A DNA stretch of 58,925 nucleotides from Anaerolineales bacterium (lineage in GTDB: Bacteria; Chloroflexota; Anaerolineae; Anaerolineales; UBA6663): positions 1-58,925 of the forward strand of contig JADZEK010000106.1 of NCBI GenBank assembly GCA_020850595.1, read 5' to 3'. Positions 41,310-49,539 of the stretch are shown here, in pieces. The notes beneath the pieces were generated by a model. That model was not told the origin of the DNA. It ran no database searches and worked only from the letters and a program-made list of their open reading frames with translations. The stretch's first letter is position 1. Every line of letters starts with the position of its first letter. Position numbers and translations under genes: made by a program.

Positions 41310-41331
41310 ACCCGCATTTCTGCGGGTCTTC
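41310..41331 (+). terminator. Terminator after the displaced tRNA end
   Basis: ACCCGCA and TGCGGGT form a stem with a TTTC loop followed by CTTCTGTT, about 15 bp past the CCA, as expected for the original tRNA-Lys terminator. Confidence 0.7.
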
Positions 41332-41500
41332 TGTTACAGGGGGGTTGAGCAGGTGTTATTGCGGCACCTGGTCAACGTGCAATTTGATCGAAGGGACCCG
41401 GCAAATGTGGCAAATTTCAACAAGGACGCCATCGGATGCTAAAGAAATTTGGTCCCGTTGGTCTACGCCAAAGACAACCTTTAACGAGCAACCGAACGCC

Positions 41501-41627
41501 TAGAGCGTGTTATGCACTTTTCAGAATCTCCTTGTTTTCAAGGCGTATCGGGCGCCTAGTCGGACCTGCGCACGGCCAGAATCAGCTTGAAAACAAAGCC
41601 ATCCTCCGAAGTGCATAACAGGCTCTA
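41501..41627. mobile_element. MITE-like palindromic element, 127 bp
   Basis: The terminal 19-bp inverted repeats (TAGAGCgTGTTATGCACTT and its complement, one mismatch) are followed inward by a second pair, CTTGTTTTCAAG / CTTGAAAACAAAG. No coding capacity. It looks like a deletion derivative of an IS, possibly with TA at its edges. No full-length relative is in the window. Confidence 0.6.
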
Positions 41628-41794
41628 GCCCAGACCGCCCCTACTGTTGAGTTAAGTTAGAATCAGCCAGCCCAAGTCTTCGTAACGCCAAGAGTGTCCA
41701 TTATCACAGTGGCCAACCATAAGGCCTAACCCATTGGCTCGGCTGGCGATGTACCAGCGTGAATCAGGCAAACTTCTCGGAGTGAACAAAAGTA

Positions 41795-41843
41795 GTCGGG
41801 CCAATAACCCGGAGGCCGGTGGTCCGAGGCCACCCCCCGCCAC
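41795..41843 (+). pseudogene. Decayed initiator-type tRNA 3' half
   Basis: GTCGGGCCAATAACCCGGAG matches an initiator-tRNA anticodon arm (GGGCTCATAACCC) with changes in the anticodon loop. GGTGG-TCCGAGG-CCACC is a T-arm with an intact stem but a T55-to-C change, and then comes CCCCGC-CACGA. No 5' half precedes it. A terminator hairpin follows immediately. It is best read as an old attachment-site relic. Confidence 0.55.
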
Positions 41844-41885
41844 GAAACAGCCGCTGATTCGCCCGAATCAGCGGCTGTTTCGTTT
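41843..41885. terminator. Very strong hairpin terminator
   Basis: AAACAGCCGCTGATTC and GAATCAGCGGCTGTTT form a perfect 16-bp stem (18 bp with the flanking CG pairs) around GCCC, followed by CGTTTC. It lies between the tRNA relic and the leftward transporter operon. Confidence 0.85.
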
Positions 41886-42021
41886 CACTTAGTGAGTGGA
41901 GCTCAGTACTGCGGATCTGTGGTGCCTAGCGTCAGCCCCGCTCTACTCGACCGGTTGCCACGCCGCGCTGCAGCCATTGATGGGTGTGACTGACTGAACT
42001 ATGATCTGTTTGCTCCCGACA

Positions 42022-43059
42022 CTATGCGCTTATGACGCCATTGCCCTGGACAAATACCTCTGAAACATCCGCGCTGGCGACGGCCGGCTTGTCCTGATAA
42101 AGAAAGCAAGCGGCCGCATGTCGGGCGGCCGTGGTGTACATCGCGGGCCGCTCGTTCCAGCAAATCTCCATGACGGCTGGGCAGCGCGGGGCGAATGGGC
42201 ACCCTTTGGACTGGCGCTGTTCCGCTGGGCGCGTTCCTTCCAGGTCCAGGCCGGTCCACTGCTTGCCTCTGTCCAGCAACGGGATCGAGGCGACCAGCAG
42301 TTGGGTGTACGGATGCTGGGGTGAACGGATGACCCGTTCGACTGACCCGGCTTCAACGACCGAGCCGGCATACATGACCACGATGTTCGTGCAGATCTGA
42401 TACGCGGTTATCAGGTCGTGGGTGATGTAGACGATCGAGATGCCTGGCCCGCTGCTCAAGGCTTGCAGGCTGGAGAGAATTGTGGCGCGCAAGGAGGCGT
42501 CGAGCATCGAGACCGGCTCGTCGGCGACGATCAGGCGCGGCTGGCACAGCAGTGCCCGCGCAATCATCACGCGCTGGCGCTGGCCGCCGCTTAGTTGGTG
42601 CGGAAAGCGGCCCAGCGTTTCGGCCGGGTTGAGGCCCACACGCTCCAGCGCCTCGGTGATGTGCTTGGCTTTGATCGCCGGCGAGGGCGCCAACCGGTAG
42701 TTGCGCATGGGCGCGGCCAGCACATGGTCCACTTTGTAGAAAGGGTTGAAGGCGGCAAACGGGTCTTGGAAGATTGGCTGGACCTCGCGGCGCATCTGCC
42801 GCAGGTCGGCGCTGCACATGCGGCGCACCGCTTGCCCGCGATAGGTGACTTCGCCGCTGTCTGGCAACAGCTGGCCCATCATGAGCATGGCCAGCGTGGT
42901 CTTGCCGCTGCCGCTCTCGCCGGCGATGCCCGTGATGCCGGCCAACTCGTTCGAGAGCGACAACGACACGTCGTTGACGGCCAGCGTGCGCTCACCGCGG
43001 CCCAACGCGCCGCCGCTGAAAGACTTGCTGACATGGGCCAGGCTGAGGAGCGGGGCCAT
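42022..43059 (-). CDS. ABC transporter ATPase, OppF/DppF type
   Basis: This 345-aa protein has Walker A GESGSGKTTLAM, signature LSGGQRQRVMIARAL, Walker B LIVADEPVSML (D-E-P) and the oligopeptide-type C-terminal extension with conserved Cys (CPFAPRCPAVMEICW), which can hold an Fe-S cluster. It is the last gene of the leftward transporter operon and should energise uptake together with the fused permease-ATPase. Confidence 0.93.
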   Translation of the reverse strand: MAPLLSLAHVSKSFSGGALGRGERTLAVNDVSLSLSNELAGITGIAGESGSGKTTLAMLMMGQLLPDSGEVTYRGQAVRRMCSADLRQMRREVQPIFQDPFAAFNPFYKVDHVLAAPMRNYRLAPSPAIKAKHITEALERVGLNPAETLGRFPHQLSGGQRQRVMIARALLCQPRLIVADEPVSMLDASLRATILSSLQALSSGPGISIVYITHDLITAYQICTNIVVMYAGSVVEAGSVERVIRSPQHPYTQLLVASIPLLDRGKQWTGLDLEGTRPAEQRQSKGCPFAPRCPAVMEICWNERPAMYTTAARHAAACFLYQDKPAVASADVSEVFVQGNGVISA

Positions 43060-43061
43060 GG

Positions 43062-44993
43062 CTACTCCACCATCTCCGCCGGCTGCGGCGTGCGACCCTC
43101 AACGGCCGGCAGGGCCGCCCGGTCCGGATACAGGTGGCAGGCTACCTGGCGCGCGCCGCCTAGGCTCTGTAGTTGGGGTACATCCTGTCGGCAGCGGTCA
43201 AGCGCAAAGGCACAGCGCGGGTGGAAGGCACAGCCGCTGGGCAGCCGCAGCAGCTCCGGGGCCAGGCCGGGAATACCAACCAGCGCCTGTTTCCCTTCCA
43301 AGTCGGGCAGCGTGTCAACCAGGGCACGGGTGTAGGGATGCAGTGGATTGTTCAGGATGTCATGTACCGGGCCAACTTCCACCAGCTTGCCGGCGTACAT
43401 GACGCCAATGCGATCCGAGAATTGTGCGATCAGGCCTAGGTCGTGCCCGATCAACAAGACGGCGGCTCCTAACTGCTTTTGCAGCTGCCACAGCGTGCGC
43501 ATCACCTGCTGCTGCACCACCACGTCTAGCGCGCTGGTGGGCTCGTCGGCGATGATGACTTTGGGGCTCATCACGATGGCGATGGCCATGGCGATGCGCT
43601 GCTTCATGCCGCCACTCAACTGGTGCGGGTAGCGGCGCGCCACGTCTGGCCGCAAACCGACCTTGGTCAGCACCTCCGCTATCCGGTCATCGAGCGCTCG
43701 CTTGGAGAGCTTGGGGTCGTGAGCCGCGAGCGCATCGCGGATTTGCGCGCCCACCGGCATCACCGGGTTGAGCGAGTTCATGGCCGCCTGCGGCATCAAG
43801 GCGATCTCTTTCAGGCGCAGCTTGCGCAGCTCGCTCTCGGGCAGGGTGACCAGATCGCGGCCCTCGAACAGCACAGCGCCGTCCGTCACTTGGCCGGGCG
43901 GCCGCAGCAGCCGCAAGACCGCCATGGCCAGGGTCGACTTGCCAGAGCCCGACTCACCGATCAGGCCCAACCGCTCACCGGCCTGCAGTGTAAAGGTGAC
44001 GGCGCTGACTGCTTCAGCCGGCCCGGCCGGCGTTTCGTAGACGACCTTGAGGGCAATGACGGCGAGGCTGCTGTCACGCGACGGCTGGGGCAGAGCGCGG
44101 GCGGCGGCGGGCAGTGGCCGTTTGCCACCGCGTGAGCGCCGGACGGCGGCCAGCGTCGGGTTGACGAAGTGATCCAGCCCCTGCGAGGTCAAGAAGAGGC
44201 CGATGAAGATCAGGGCGATGGTGAAGATGGGCGGGCTCCACCACCAGACCATGCCGCGCAGCACCGCGCTCATGCGCTGCGACCAGAAGATCATCATGCC
44301 CAGGGTTGGCACGTCGTTGGAGCCCAGGCCCAAGACCTCCAGCGCCATGACCGAATAGATGCCGGCGGTGATGGCGCCGATGAAAGTCGCCATCAGCAGG
44401 GGGAGCAGGTTGGGGAGAATTTCTCCAAAGAGCACCTCCAGGTTGCTGGCCCCGTTGGCGCGCGCCACCTGAATGTAGGTGTGCTCGCGAAGGGTCAGCA
44501 CCTGGGCGCGGATGCCCCGGGCCGTGCCCGACCAGGTGAGCAAGGCAATCGCTAGGGCCACCAGGTTGATATCCGGCTCTTCCATGCGGGCCACGATCAA
44601 GATCAAGATGGCCACGACCGGCACGGCCATCAGCACATCCGACAGGGTGCGGATCAGTCCGTCGATCCAGCCGCTGTAGAAGCCAGAGACCAGGCCCAGA
44701 GCCAGCCCCAACAGCACGCTGACGGTGCCGGCGATCAGGCCGGTCTTGATGGTGGGCGGGATGGCCATCACCAGGGTGGTGAGCACATCGCGGCCCTGCG
44801 AGTCGGTGCCCAGCAGGTATTGGGCCGACGGCGCGAGGTTGGCCTTGACGCCGCCCACGCGGGCCAGTTTGGGGTTGACGAACAGCGGCCCCACGGCACC
44901 CAAGACCACGATGGCGGCCAGAGTAATCAGCCCCAGCACCAGGCTGACACTCACGCGCGATGGACTTCGCTGCGTTAGCCCGCTGGTTTTCAT
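43062..44993 (-). CDS. Fused DppC-type permease and OppD-type ATPase
   Basis: In this protein of about 643 aa, residues 1-280 are a DppC-type permease (about six helices; EAA-loop region YIQVARANGASNLEVLFGEILPNLLPLL). Residues about 300-643 are an OppD-type ATPase with GESGSGKSTLAMAV, LSGGMKQRIAMAIAIVMSP, VIIADEPTSALDV and the Cys-containing tail (CAFHPRCAFALDRCRQ). A basic linker, GGKRPLPAAARALPQPSRD, joins them. The two subunits are usually separate; the fusion fixes a 1:1 ratio. The ATG at 44993 is preferred over GTG at 44999. Confidence 0.92.
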   Translation of the reverse strand: MKTSGLTQRSPSRVSVSLVLGLITLAAIVVLGAVGPLFVNPKLARVGGVKANLAPSAQYLLGTDSQGRDVLTTLVMAIPPTIKTGLIAGTVSVLLGLALGLVSGFYSGWIDGLIRTLSDVLMAVPVVAILILIVARMEEPDINLVALAIALLTWSGTARGIRAQVLTLREHTYIQVARANGASNLEVLFGEILPNLLPLLMATFIGAITAGIYSVMALEVLGLGSNDVPTLGMMIFWSQRMSAVLRGMVWWWSPPIFTIALIFIGLFLTSQGLDHFVNPTLAAVRRSRGGKRPLPAAARALPQPSRDSSLAVIALKVVYETPAGPAEAVSAVTFTLQAGERLGLIGESGSGKSTLAMAVLRLLRPPGQVTDGAVLFEGRDLVTLPESELRKLRLKEIALMPQAAMNSLNPVMPVGAQIRDALAAHDPKLSKRALDDRIAEVLTKVGLRPDVARRYPHQLSGGMKQRIAMAIAIVMSPKVIIADEPTSALDVVVQQQVMRTLWQLQKQLGAAVLLIGHDLGLIAQFSDRIGVMYAGKLVEVGPVHDILNNPLHPYTRALVDTLPDLEGKQALVGIPGLAPELLRLPSGCAFHPRCAFALDRCRQDVPQLQSLGGARQVACHLYPDRAALPAVEGRTPQPAEMVE

Positions 44994-45005
44994 CGCCACC
45001 GGCCG

Positions 45006-46004
45006 TTAGTTGGCATAGCGGATGCGTGGATCAATAAGCGGGTACAGCAAATCAACCAGGAACAACGCGGTGGCCGAGAACAAGATCATGAAGAATACGG
45101 TGCCGTTGATGAGGAAATAGTCACGTGTGTTAATCGCCAGAAAGGTGAGGTTGCCGATGCCGGGGTAATTGAAGATCGTCTCGACCAAAACGCTGCTGCC
45201 GATGATCAGGCCCATCTGCACCGCCAACCCGGTGACCTGTGGCAGTAAGGCATTGCGCACCCCGTAGTTCAAGAAGATCTGCCAACTCGGCAGGCCCTTG
45301 GCCTGGGCAAAGGTGATGTAGTCCTCACCCAGCACCGAGGTGGTCATGGCGCGCATCCCCAGCGCCCAGGCGCCCACTCCGGCGATGGCCAGTGACAGCG
45401 AGGGCAGGATGGCGTGCTGCACAATGTCTACGGCGGTCTTCCAGTTGAACCCCATGATCAGCGTCGCCGAGAAGCCACGCCCCGCCGGAAACCACCCCAG
45501 TTCGACGGCAAAAACCCAGATGAGGGCCAGCCCCACCAGGTAAAACGGGATCGCCGAGACGAGCATGAGCACCGGTACGATGCCTTGCAGGGCGCGCGGC
45601 GAGCTGGGCCAGGCCATCAGCGCCCCCAGCGCCGAACCCACCAAGAACGCGAGCAGGGTCGCGATGGTCATGAACCCCAGCGTCCACGGCAGCGCTGCCA
45701 TGACCATGGTCATGACCGTGGTGGGAAAGCGATAGAGCGAGTAACCGAAATCCAGCCGCAGCACATCTACCCAGTAGTTGATGAACTGCTGCCACAGCGG
45801 CTTGTCGAGCCCGAAACGCTCGCGGTACGCTTGCGCGAACGCCTGCACATCGTAGTTCTGCGCGCCCGCCGCGGCCTCCTTGACGCGCAGCGCTTCGGCG
45901 ATGGGGTCGCCCTTAATGAAACGCGGCACGAGAAAGGTCAGCGAGTTGGCGATGAAGATGATGAGGAGATATTGCAGGAAACGGCGAGCGATATAGCGAG
46001 CCAT
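45006..46004 (-). CDS. ABC transporter permease, DppB type
   Basis: This 332-aa protein has six helices, starts with MARYIARRFLQYLLIIFIANSL, typical of DppB, and contains the EAA loop (GEDYITFAQAKGLPSWQIFLNYGVRNALLP). The ATG at 46004 replaces a longer frame with an implausible N-terminus. It pairs with the permease half of the downstream fused gene. Confidence 0.92.
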   Translation of the reverse strand: MARYIARRFLQYLLIIFIANSLTFLVPRFIKGDPIAEALRVKEAAAGAQNYDVQAFAQAYRERFGLDKPLWQQFINYWVDVLRLDFGYSLYRFPTTVMTMVMAALPWTLGFMTIATLLAFLVGSALGALMAWPSSPRALQGIVPVLMLVSAIPFYLVGLALIWVFAVELGWFPAGRGFSATLIMGFNWKTAVDIVQHAILPSLSLAIAGVGAWALGMRAMTTSVLGEDYITFAQAKGLPSWQIFLNYGVRNALLPQVTGLAVQMGLIIGSSVLVETIFNYPGIGNLTFLAINTRDYFLINGTVFFMILFSATALFLVDLLYPLIDPRIRYAN

Positions 46005-46117
46005 GGCTGCCTTTGCGGAGGGCCGCCCCTCAACGGATCGGCGCATCGGCCGATCCGCTGAGGGGCTAGGTTGGTCCTACACTTCAGAACGTCGGCCTGG
46101 GCCAGGCCGGGGCCCGA

Positions 46118-48052
46118 TTACTGGGTGGCCCGCAGCTTGAACATGGCCAGGTAGATGTCGTCCCACACCGGGAAGGCGGCCACGTACGGGTCGTTCTGGT
46201 CCGGCCAGCCAGTCCAGTAGGTGGTGTTGATCGGGTAGACGTGCAGCTCCTCGGCCAGCATGATGTCCGGCAGGTCTTCCAGGTAGATCCGCGTACCCTC
46301 CTCGACCAAGGCCATGTACGCGGGATCGTCTGGGTTCGGCACCATATTATCCATCTGCGTGATGACGTCGTCCATGGCCGGGTTCTGGTAGCGGCTGCAG
46401 CCCATCAGGTTCGGGCAGTTGGTACCCACGGGTGCGAAGTGCCGGCTGGAGTAGTCAAACAAAGTGTTGAACGGGTCGAAGTTGCTGCCGCAGTGCACCA
46501 GGATCACGGTGTCGAAGTTGCCGCTGGTCAGGGCATCGGCCCAGGCGCCGGTGGTGTCGGGTTGTTCGGTCACGTCGAAGCCGGCGTCTTTGAGGTTCTG
46601 CGCCACGACCGGACCGACGGCCCGGAGCCAATCGGGGGTGACCACATCGAAGGAAAACACACCATCGGCGTTGGCATACAGGCCATCGGCGTTCTTGGTG
46701 TAGCCGGCCGCCGCCATATAGCTGTCGACCTTGGCCTGATCGGGGGTGCCGCGGTCGAAGCTGTCGATCAGCGCTTGCAGCTCGGGCGTCATCCAGGCGC
46801 CATTCACGAAGCTGGAGTATGGCACGACGCTCGGGTGGGTAGCGCCCAGGAAGGCCAGGTCTACCACCTGATCGCGGTTGATCGCGTAATTCATGGCCAG
46901 CCGCACGTTCACATCGCCGAAGGGCGCCTTGGCGTGGTTGGGGATCAGGTTAATGTTGCAGCCGTCGGGGCCGCCATAGGCCGGACCGGCTAGGTTCCAG
47001 GTGGTGATGTTCGGATTTTGCGTGCTGATAGCCTGGAAGGTGCCCACCTGCACCGGCATGCCGTAGTCAACCGTGTTAGTGGCGAACATCTCGCCCAGGG
47101 CCTCGTCGCTGCCAGCTAGCACCACGATGATGCGCTCCGGCTCGGGCATGGGCATGAAGCCGGTCTCGGCGCCCCACCAGTTGTCGAGGCGGTCATAGAT
47201 GTACTGGGTGGCCGAGGCGCTCACCAGCTTGTACGGACCAGTGCCGACCGGCCATCCCTTGGAGACGTCCAGGTTGCGGAAGGTCAGCGGGTCTTGGCCG
47301 CTCCAGATGTGCTCGGGCACGACGGGGGTGTGGTACTCCCAGCCCACCGCCAGGCGCTGCGTGAAGAAGCGGGCGTTGGGCTTGTTGAGGGTCATGACGG
47401 CCGTCAGGTCGTCGGGGCAGTCCACCCCCTTGAGCCACTCTGCGTAGTATGCCGAGTTCGCCAGGGTGGGCGCGTTGTCGCGCAGCAATTCGTAGGTGAA
47501 CTTGACGTCGGCGCAGGTGAAGTCCACGCCGTCCGACCACTTGACGCCCCGGCGCAGGTGAATGGTGAAGGTCAGCAGATCGTCGCTGACGTCCACGCTC
47601 TCGGCCTGCCAGGGTGTGATGTCACCGTTGTTCAGGTTGGTGTACATCAGCAGCTCGTAGATGGCCTTATTGCCACCGTTGTCGCGCTGGGCGGTAGAGT
47701 TCACAAACACGTTGTAGTTGTCAAAGCCCACCAGTTGGTTGCTGGCCGACTGAACGAGCACCAGCGTCTTTTCGCGGGGGACATCTTGCAGATTGGGCAC
47801 CACCAGTTGCTCGGGCGAGAGCGATTCCGGGGTGGCGGTGGCGTCGCCTGCGGGCGCGCTCGTCTCGGTGGGGGCGGCGGTCTCAACGGTGGCGGTGGGC
47901 TCACCAGGAGCGGTGGTGTTGGTCGCGGCGGGCGCATTCGTCGCCACCGGCGCGGAAGTGGGCGCAACGGTGGCCGGCGGGGTGCAGGCGCTCAGAATCA
48001 GGGTAGCGACGAAGGCGATTGTCAATGCCGGGTGGCGGGCTTGCTTGTTCAT
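46118..48052 (-). CDS. Solute-binding lipoprotein, SBP_bac_5 family
   Basis: This 644-aa protein has a lipoprotein signal (ALTIAFVATLILSACTPP), a Thr/Ala/Pro linker (about 25-85) and a family-5 binding fold with LTFTIHLRRGVKWSDGVDFTCADVKFTYELL and VNVRLAMNYAINRDQVVDLAFLG. Family 5 proteins bind peptides, but many in Chloroflexota and Thermotogae bind oligosaccharides; next to glycosidases and a LacI regulator, a fructo- or related oligosaccharide is likely. The start at 48052 has GAGGAAG upstream. Confidence 0.92.
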   Translation of the reverse strand: MNKQARHPALTIAFVATLILSACTPPATVAPTSAPVATNAPAATNTTAPGEPTATVETAAPTETSAPAGDATATPESLSPEQLVVPNLQDVPREKTLVLVQSASNQLVGFDNYNVFVNSTAQRDNGGNKAIYELLMYTNLNNGDITPWQAESVDVSDDLLTFTIHLRRGVKWSDGVDFTCADVKFTYELLRDNAPTLANSAYYAEWLKGVDCPDDLTAVMTLNKPNARFFTQRLAVGWEYHTPVVPEHIWSGQDPLTFRNLDVSKGWPVGTGPYKLVSASATQYIYDRLDNWWGAETGFMPMPEPERIIVVLAGSDEALGEMFATNTVDYGMPVQVGTFQAISTQNPNITTWNLAGPAYGGPDGCNINLIPNHAKAPFGDVNVRLAMNYAINRDQVVDLAFLGATHPSVVPYSSFVNGAWMTPELQALIDSFDRGTPDQAKVDSYMAAAGYTKNADGLYANADGVFSFDVVTPDWLRAVGPVVAQNLKDAGFDVTEQPDTTGAWADALTSGNFDTVILVHCGSNFDPFNTLFDYSSRHFAPVGTNCPNLMGCSRYQNPAMDDVITQMDNMVPNPDDPAYMALVEEGTRIYLEDLPDIMLAEELHVYPINTTYWTGWPDQNDPYVAAFPVWDDIYLAMFKLRATQ

Positions 48053-48199
48053 GGGCAATCTTCCTCTCCGGTCTAGCGGCGAAGCGGGTAAGGCGGGCTG
48101 CCGAAGTCGGCGGCGGCGGGCGGGTGCGGCGGCACTCTATCGGCGGTCAGGCACCTCCTAGCTGGCTAAACGGGGGTCGAGCGGTTTGGCCTGGGCAGC

Positions 48200-49234
48200 T
48201 TAGCGCCCAGGCACTGGGCCGGTGGAGACCCGGATGGCGAGTTGGGCCGGCATCGTAATCTGCTGGGTCGGCCGGTTGGGGTCCTTGAGGCGGTCAAAGA
48301 TCAGCGCCACAGCCCGCTGGCCGATCTCATCGGACATGACCTTGACGGTCGTCAAGGCCGGCACGGTAAACCGGGCCAGGTCAATATCGTCAAAGCCAGC
48401 GACGGAGATGTCGTCGGGCACGCGCAACCCGGCGTCGGCGACGGCACGCAGGACGCCGATGGCCAGCTGGTCGTTGATGGCCACGATGGCAGTCGGGCGC
48501 GGCGTGCGCGCCAGGATGCGCTGGACAGCGGCGTAGGCCTGGGCGGTGGTGACCCCGCAGACCTCGATCAACTGGTCGTCGGGCTGCACGCCGGCCGCCC
48601 GCAGCGTGTTGAAGTACGTGTCGAGGCGCTCGCGGCCAAAGGATTCGGAGGCCACGCCGTAGAGAAAGCTGATGCGGCGGTGGCCCAAGGCCAGCAGGTG
48701 GGTCATTAGCTGGGCGGCGCCCTCGCGGTGGCCGGGGGTGACCGTGTCTAGGTCGGCGATGGTGTGGTCGTAGTCGCCGAGGATGACCACGGGGCTGTGC
48801 CGACGAGCCAGGGTCTTCAGGTCTTCGTGATGCTGCTCGGCGTTGGTCAGGGTCATGAGCAGCCCGTCCAAGCGCCGGCGCAGCAGCTGCTGGATGGCGC
48901 CGCGCTCGTTTTCGTACTGTAGGTGCGTGCTGATGATGTTCAGGTCGTAGCCCTGCGCGCGGGTGGCCATGTCGGCCCCATGCAAGATCTCCCACATGTG
49001 CGGGTTGCCGAGGTCGGGGCACGTCGCTCCAATCATGCGGGTGACGCCGCTCTTGAGCGACTGCGCGCCGGCGTCGGGCACATAGCCCAGCTCGGCGGCG
49101 GCGGCGAGAATGCGCTCGCGGGTTTCGTCGGCTACGGCGATGGCGCCGCCGGCCCGGCCGCTAAGGACGTAGGAGACCGTGGCCCGCGAGACGCCGGCTA
49201 GTTTAGCAACATCGGCTTGCTTAGGACGTTCCAT
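48200..49234 (-). CDS. LacI-family transcriptional regulator
   Basis: This 344-aa protein has the N-terminal HTH QADVAKLAGVSRATVSYVLSGR, a hinge and a periplasmic-binding-protein-like effector domain (GVTRMIGATCPDLGNPHMWEIL..., IVAINDQLAIGVLRAV...VPDDISVAGFDD). ATG 49234 with GGAAGGA was chosen over an upstream TTG. It lies between transporter and glycosidase genes and faces a divergent region with two identical operator-like sites, so it should be the local sugar-responsive repressor of both arms. Confidence 0.92.
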   Translation of the reverse strand: MERPKQADVAKLAGVSRATVSYVLSGRAGGAIAVADETRERILAAAAELGYVPDAGAQSLKSGVTRMIGATCPDLGNPHMWEILHGADMATRAQGYDLNIISTHLQYENERGAIQQLLRRRLDGLLMTLTNAEQHHEDLKTLARRHSPVVILGDYDHTIADLDTVTPGHREGAAQLMTHLLALGHRRISFLYGVASESFGRERLDTYFNTLRAAGVQPDDQLIEVCGVTTAQAYAAVQRILARTPRPTAIVAINDQLAIGVLRAVADAGLRVPDDISVAGFDDIDLARFTVPALTTVKVMSDEIGQRAVALIFDRLKDPNRPTQQITMPAQLAIRVSTGPVPGR

Positions 49235-49330
49235 AGGTCCTTCCAAATCGGCCGAACGCCTGGGTGAGTGGGTGGCTCAGCGGACCAGCCAGTCGTTAAT
49301 ATTTACACGATCAAAGTTACATGATATTCG

Positions 49331-49370
49331 TTACTCGTGTAAATATAGAGATGAGGCGGCTCGTTGTCAA
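49331..49370 (-). promoter_or_regulatory. Leftward promoter with LacI-type operator
   Basis: On the minus strand TTGACA (49370-49365) and TATATT (49347-49342) are 17 bp apart. The operator TTACTCGTGTAA (49331-49342, read TTACACGAGTAA leftward), with the central CG typical of LacI sites, overlaps the end of the -10. It drives the regulator and transporter genes. Confidence 0.7.
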
Positions 49371-49439
49371 GAGGTGATCCCGAAAGAGCAAGAAAATAGG
49401 CAGAAGACAAGGCAAAAATTACGGGATAATCACTCAATC

Positions 49440-49478
49440 TTGACACCGGGCACACAATTCCTATAATTACTCGTGTAA
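49440..49478 (+). promoter_or_regulatory. Rightward consensus promoter with identical operator
   Basis: TTGACA (49440-49445) and TATAAT (49462-49467) are separated by 16 bp. The operator TTACTCGTGTAA at 49467-49478 overlaps the -10 and start site. It is the same 12-mer in the same relation to the -10 as in the leftward promoter. It drives the glycosidase genes at 49540. Confidence 0.8.
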
Positions 49479-49539
49479 CCTATAACATGTAAATTCTGTC
49501 ACACACTATAGCCTTATGTAACCAGAGGAGCAGTCAGCC

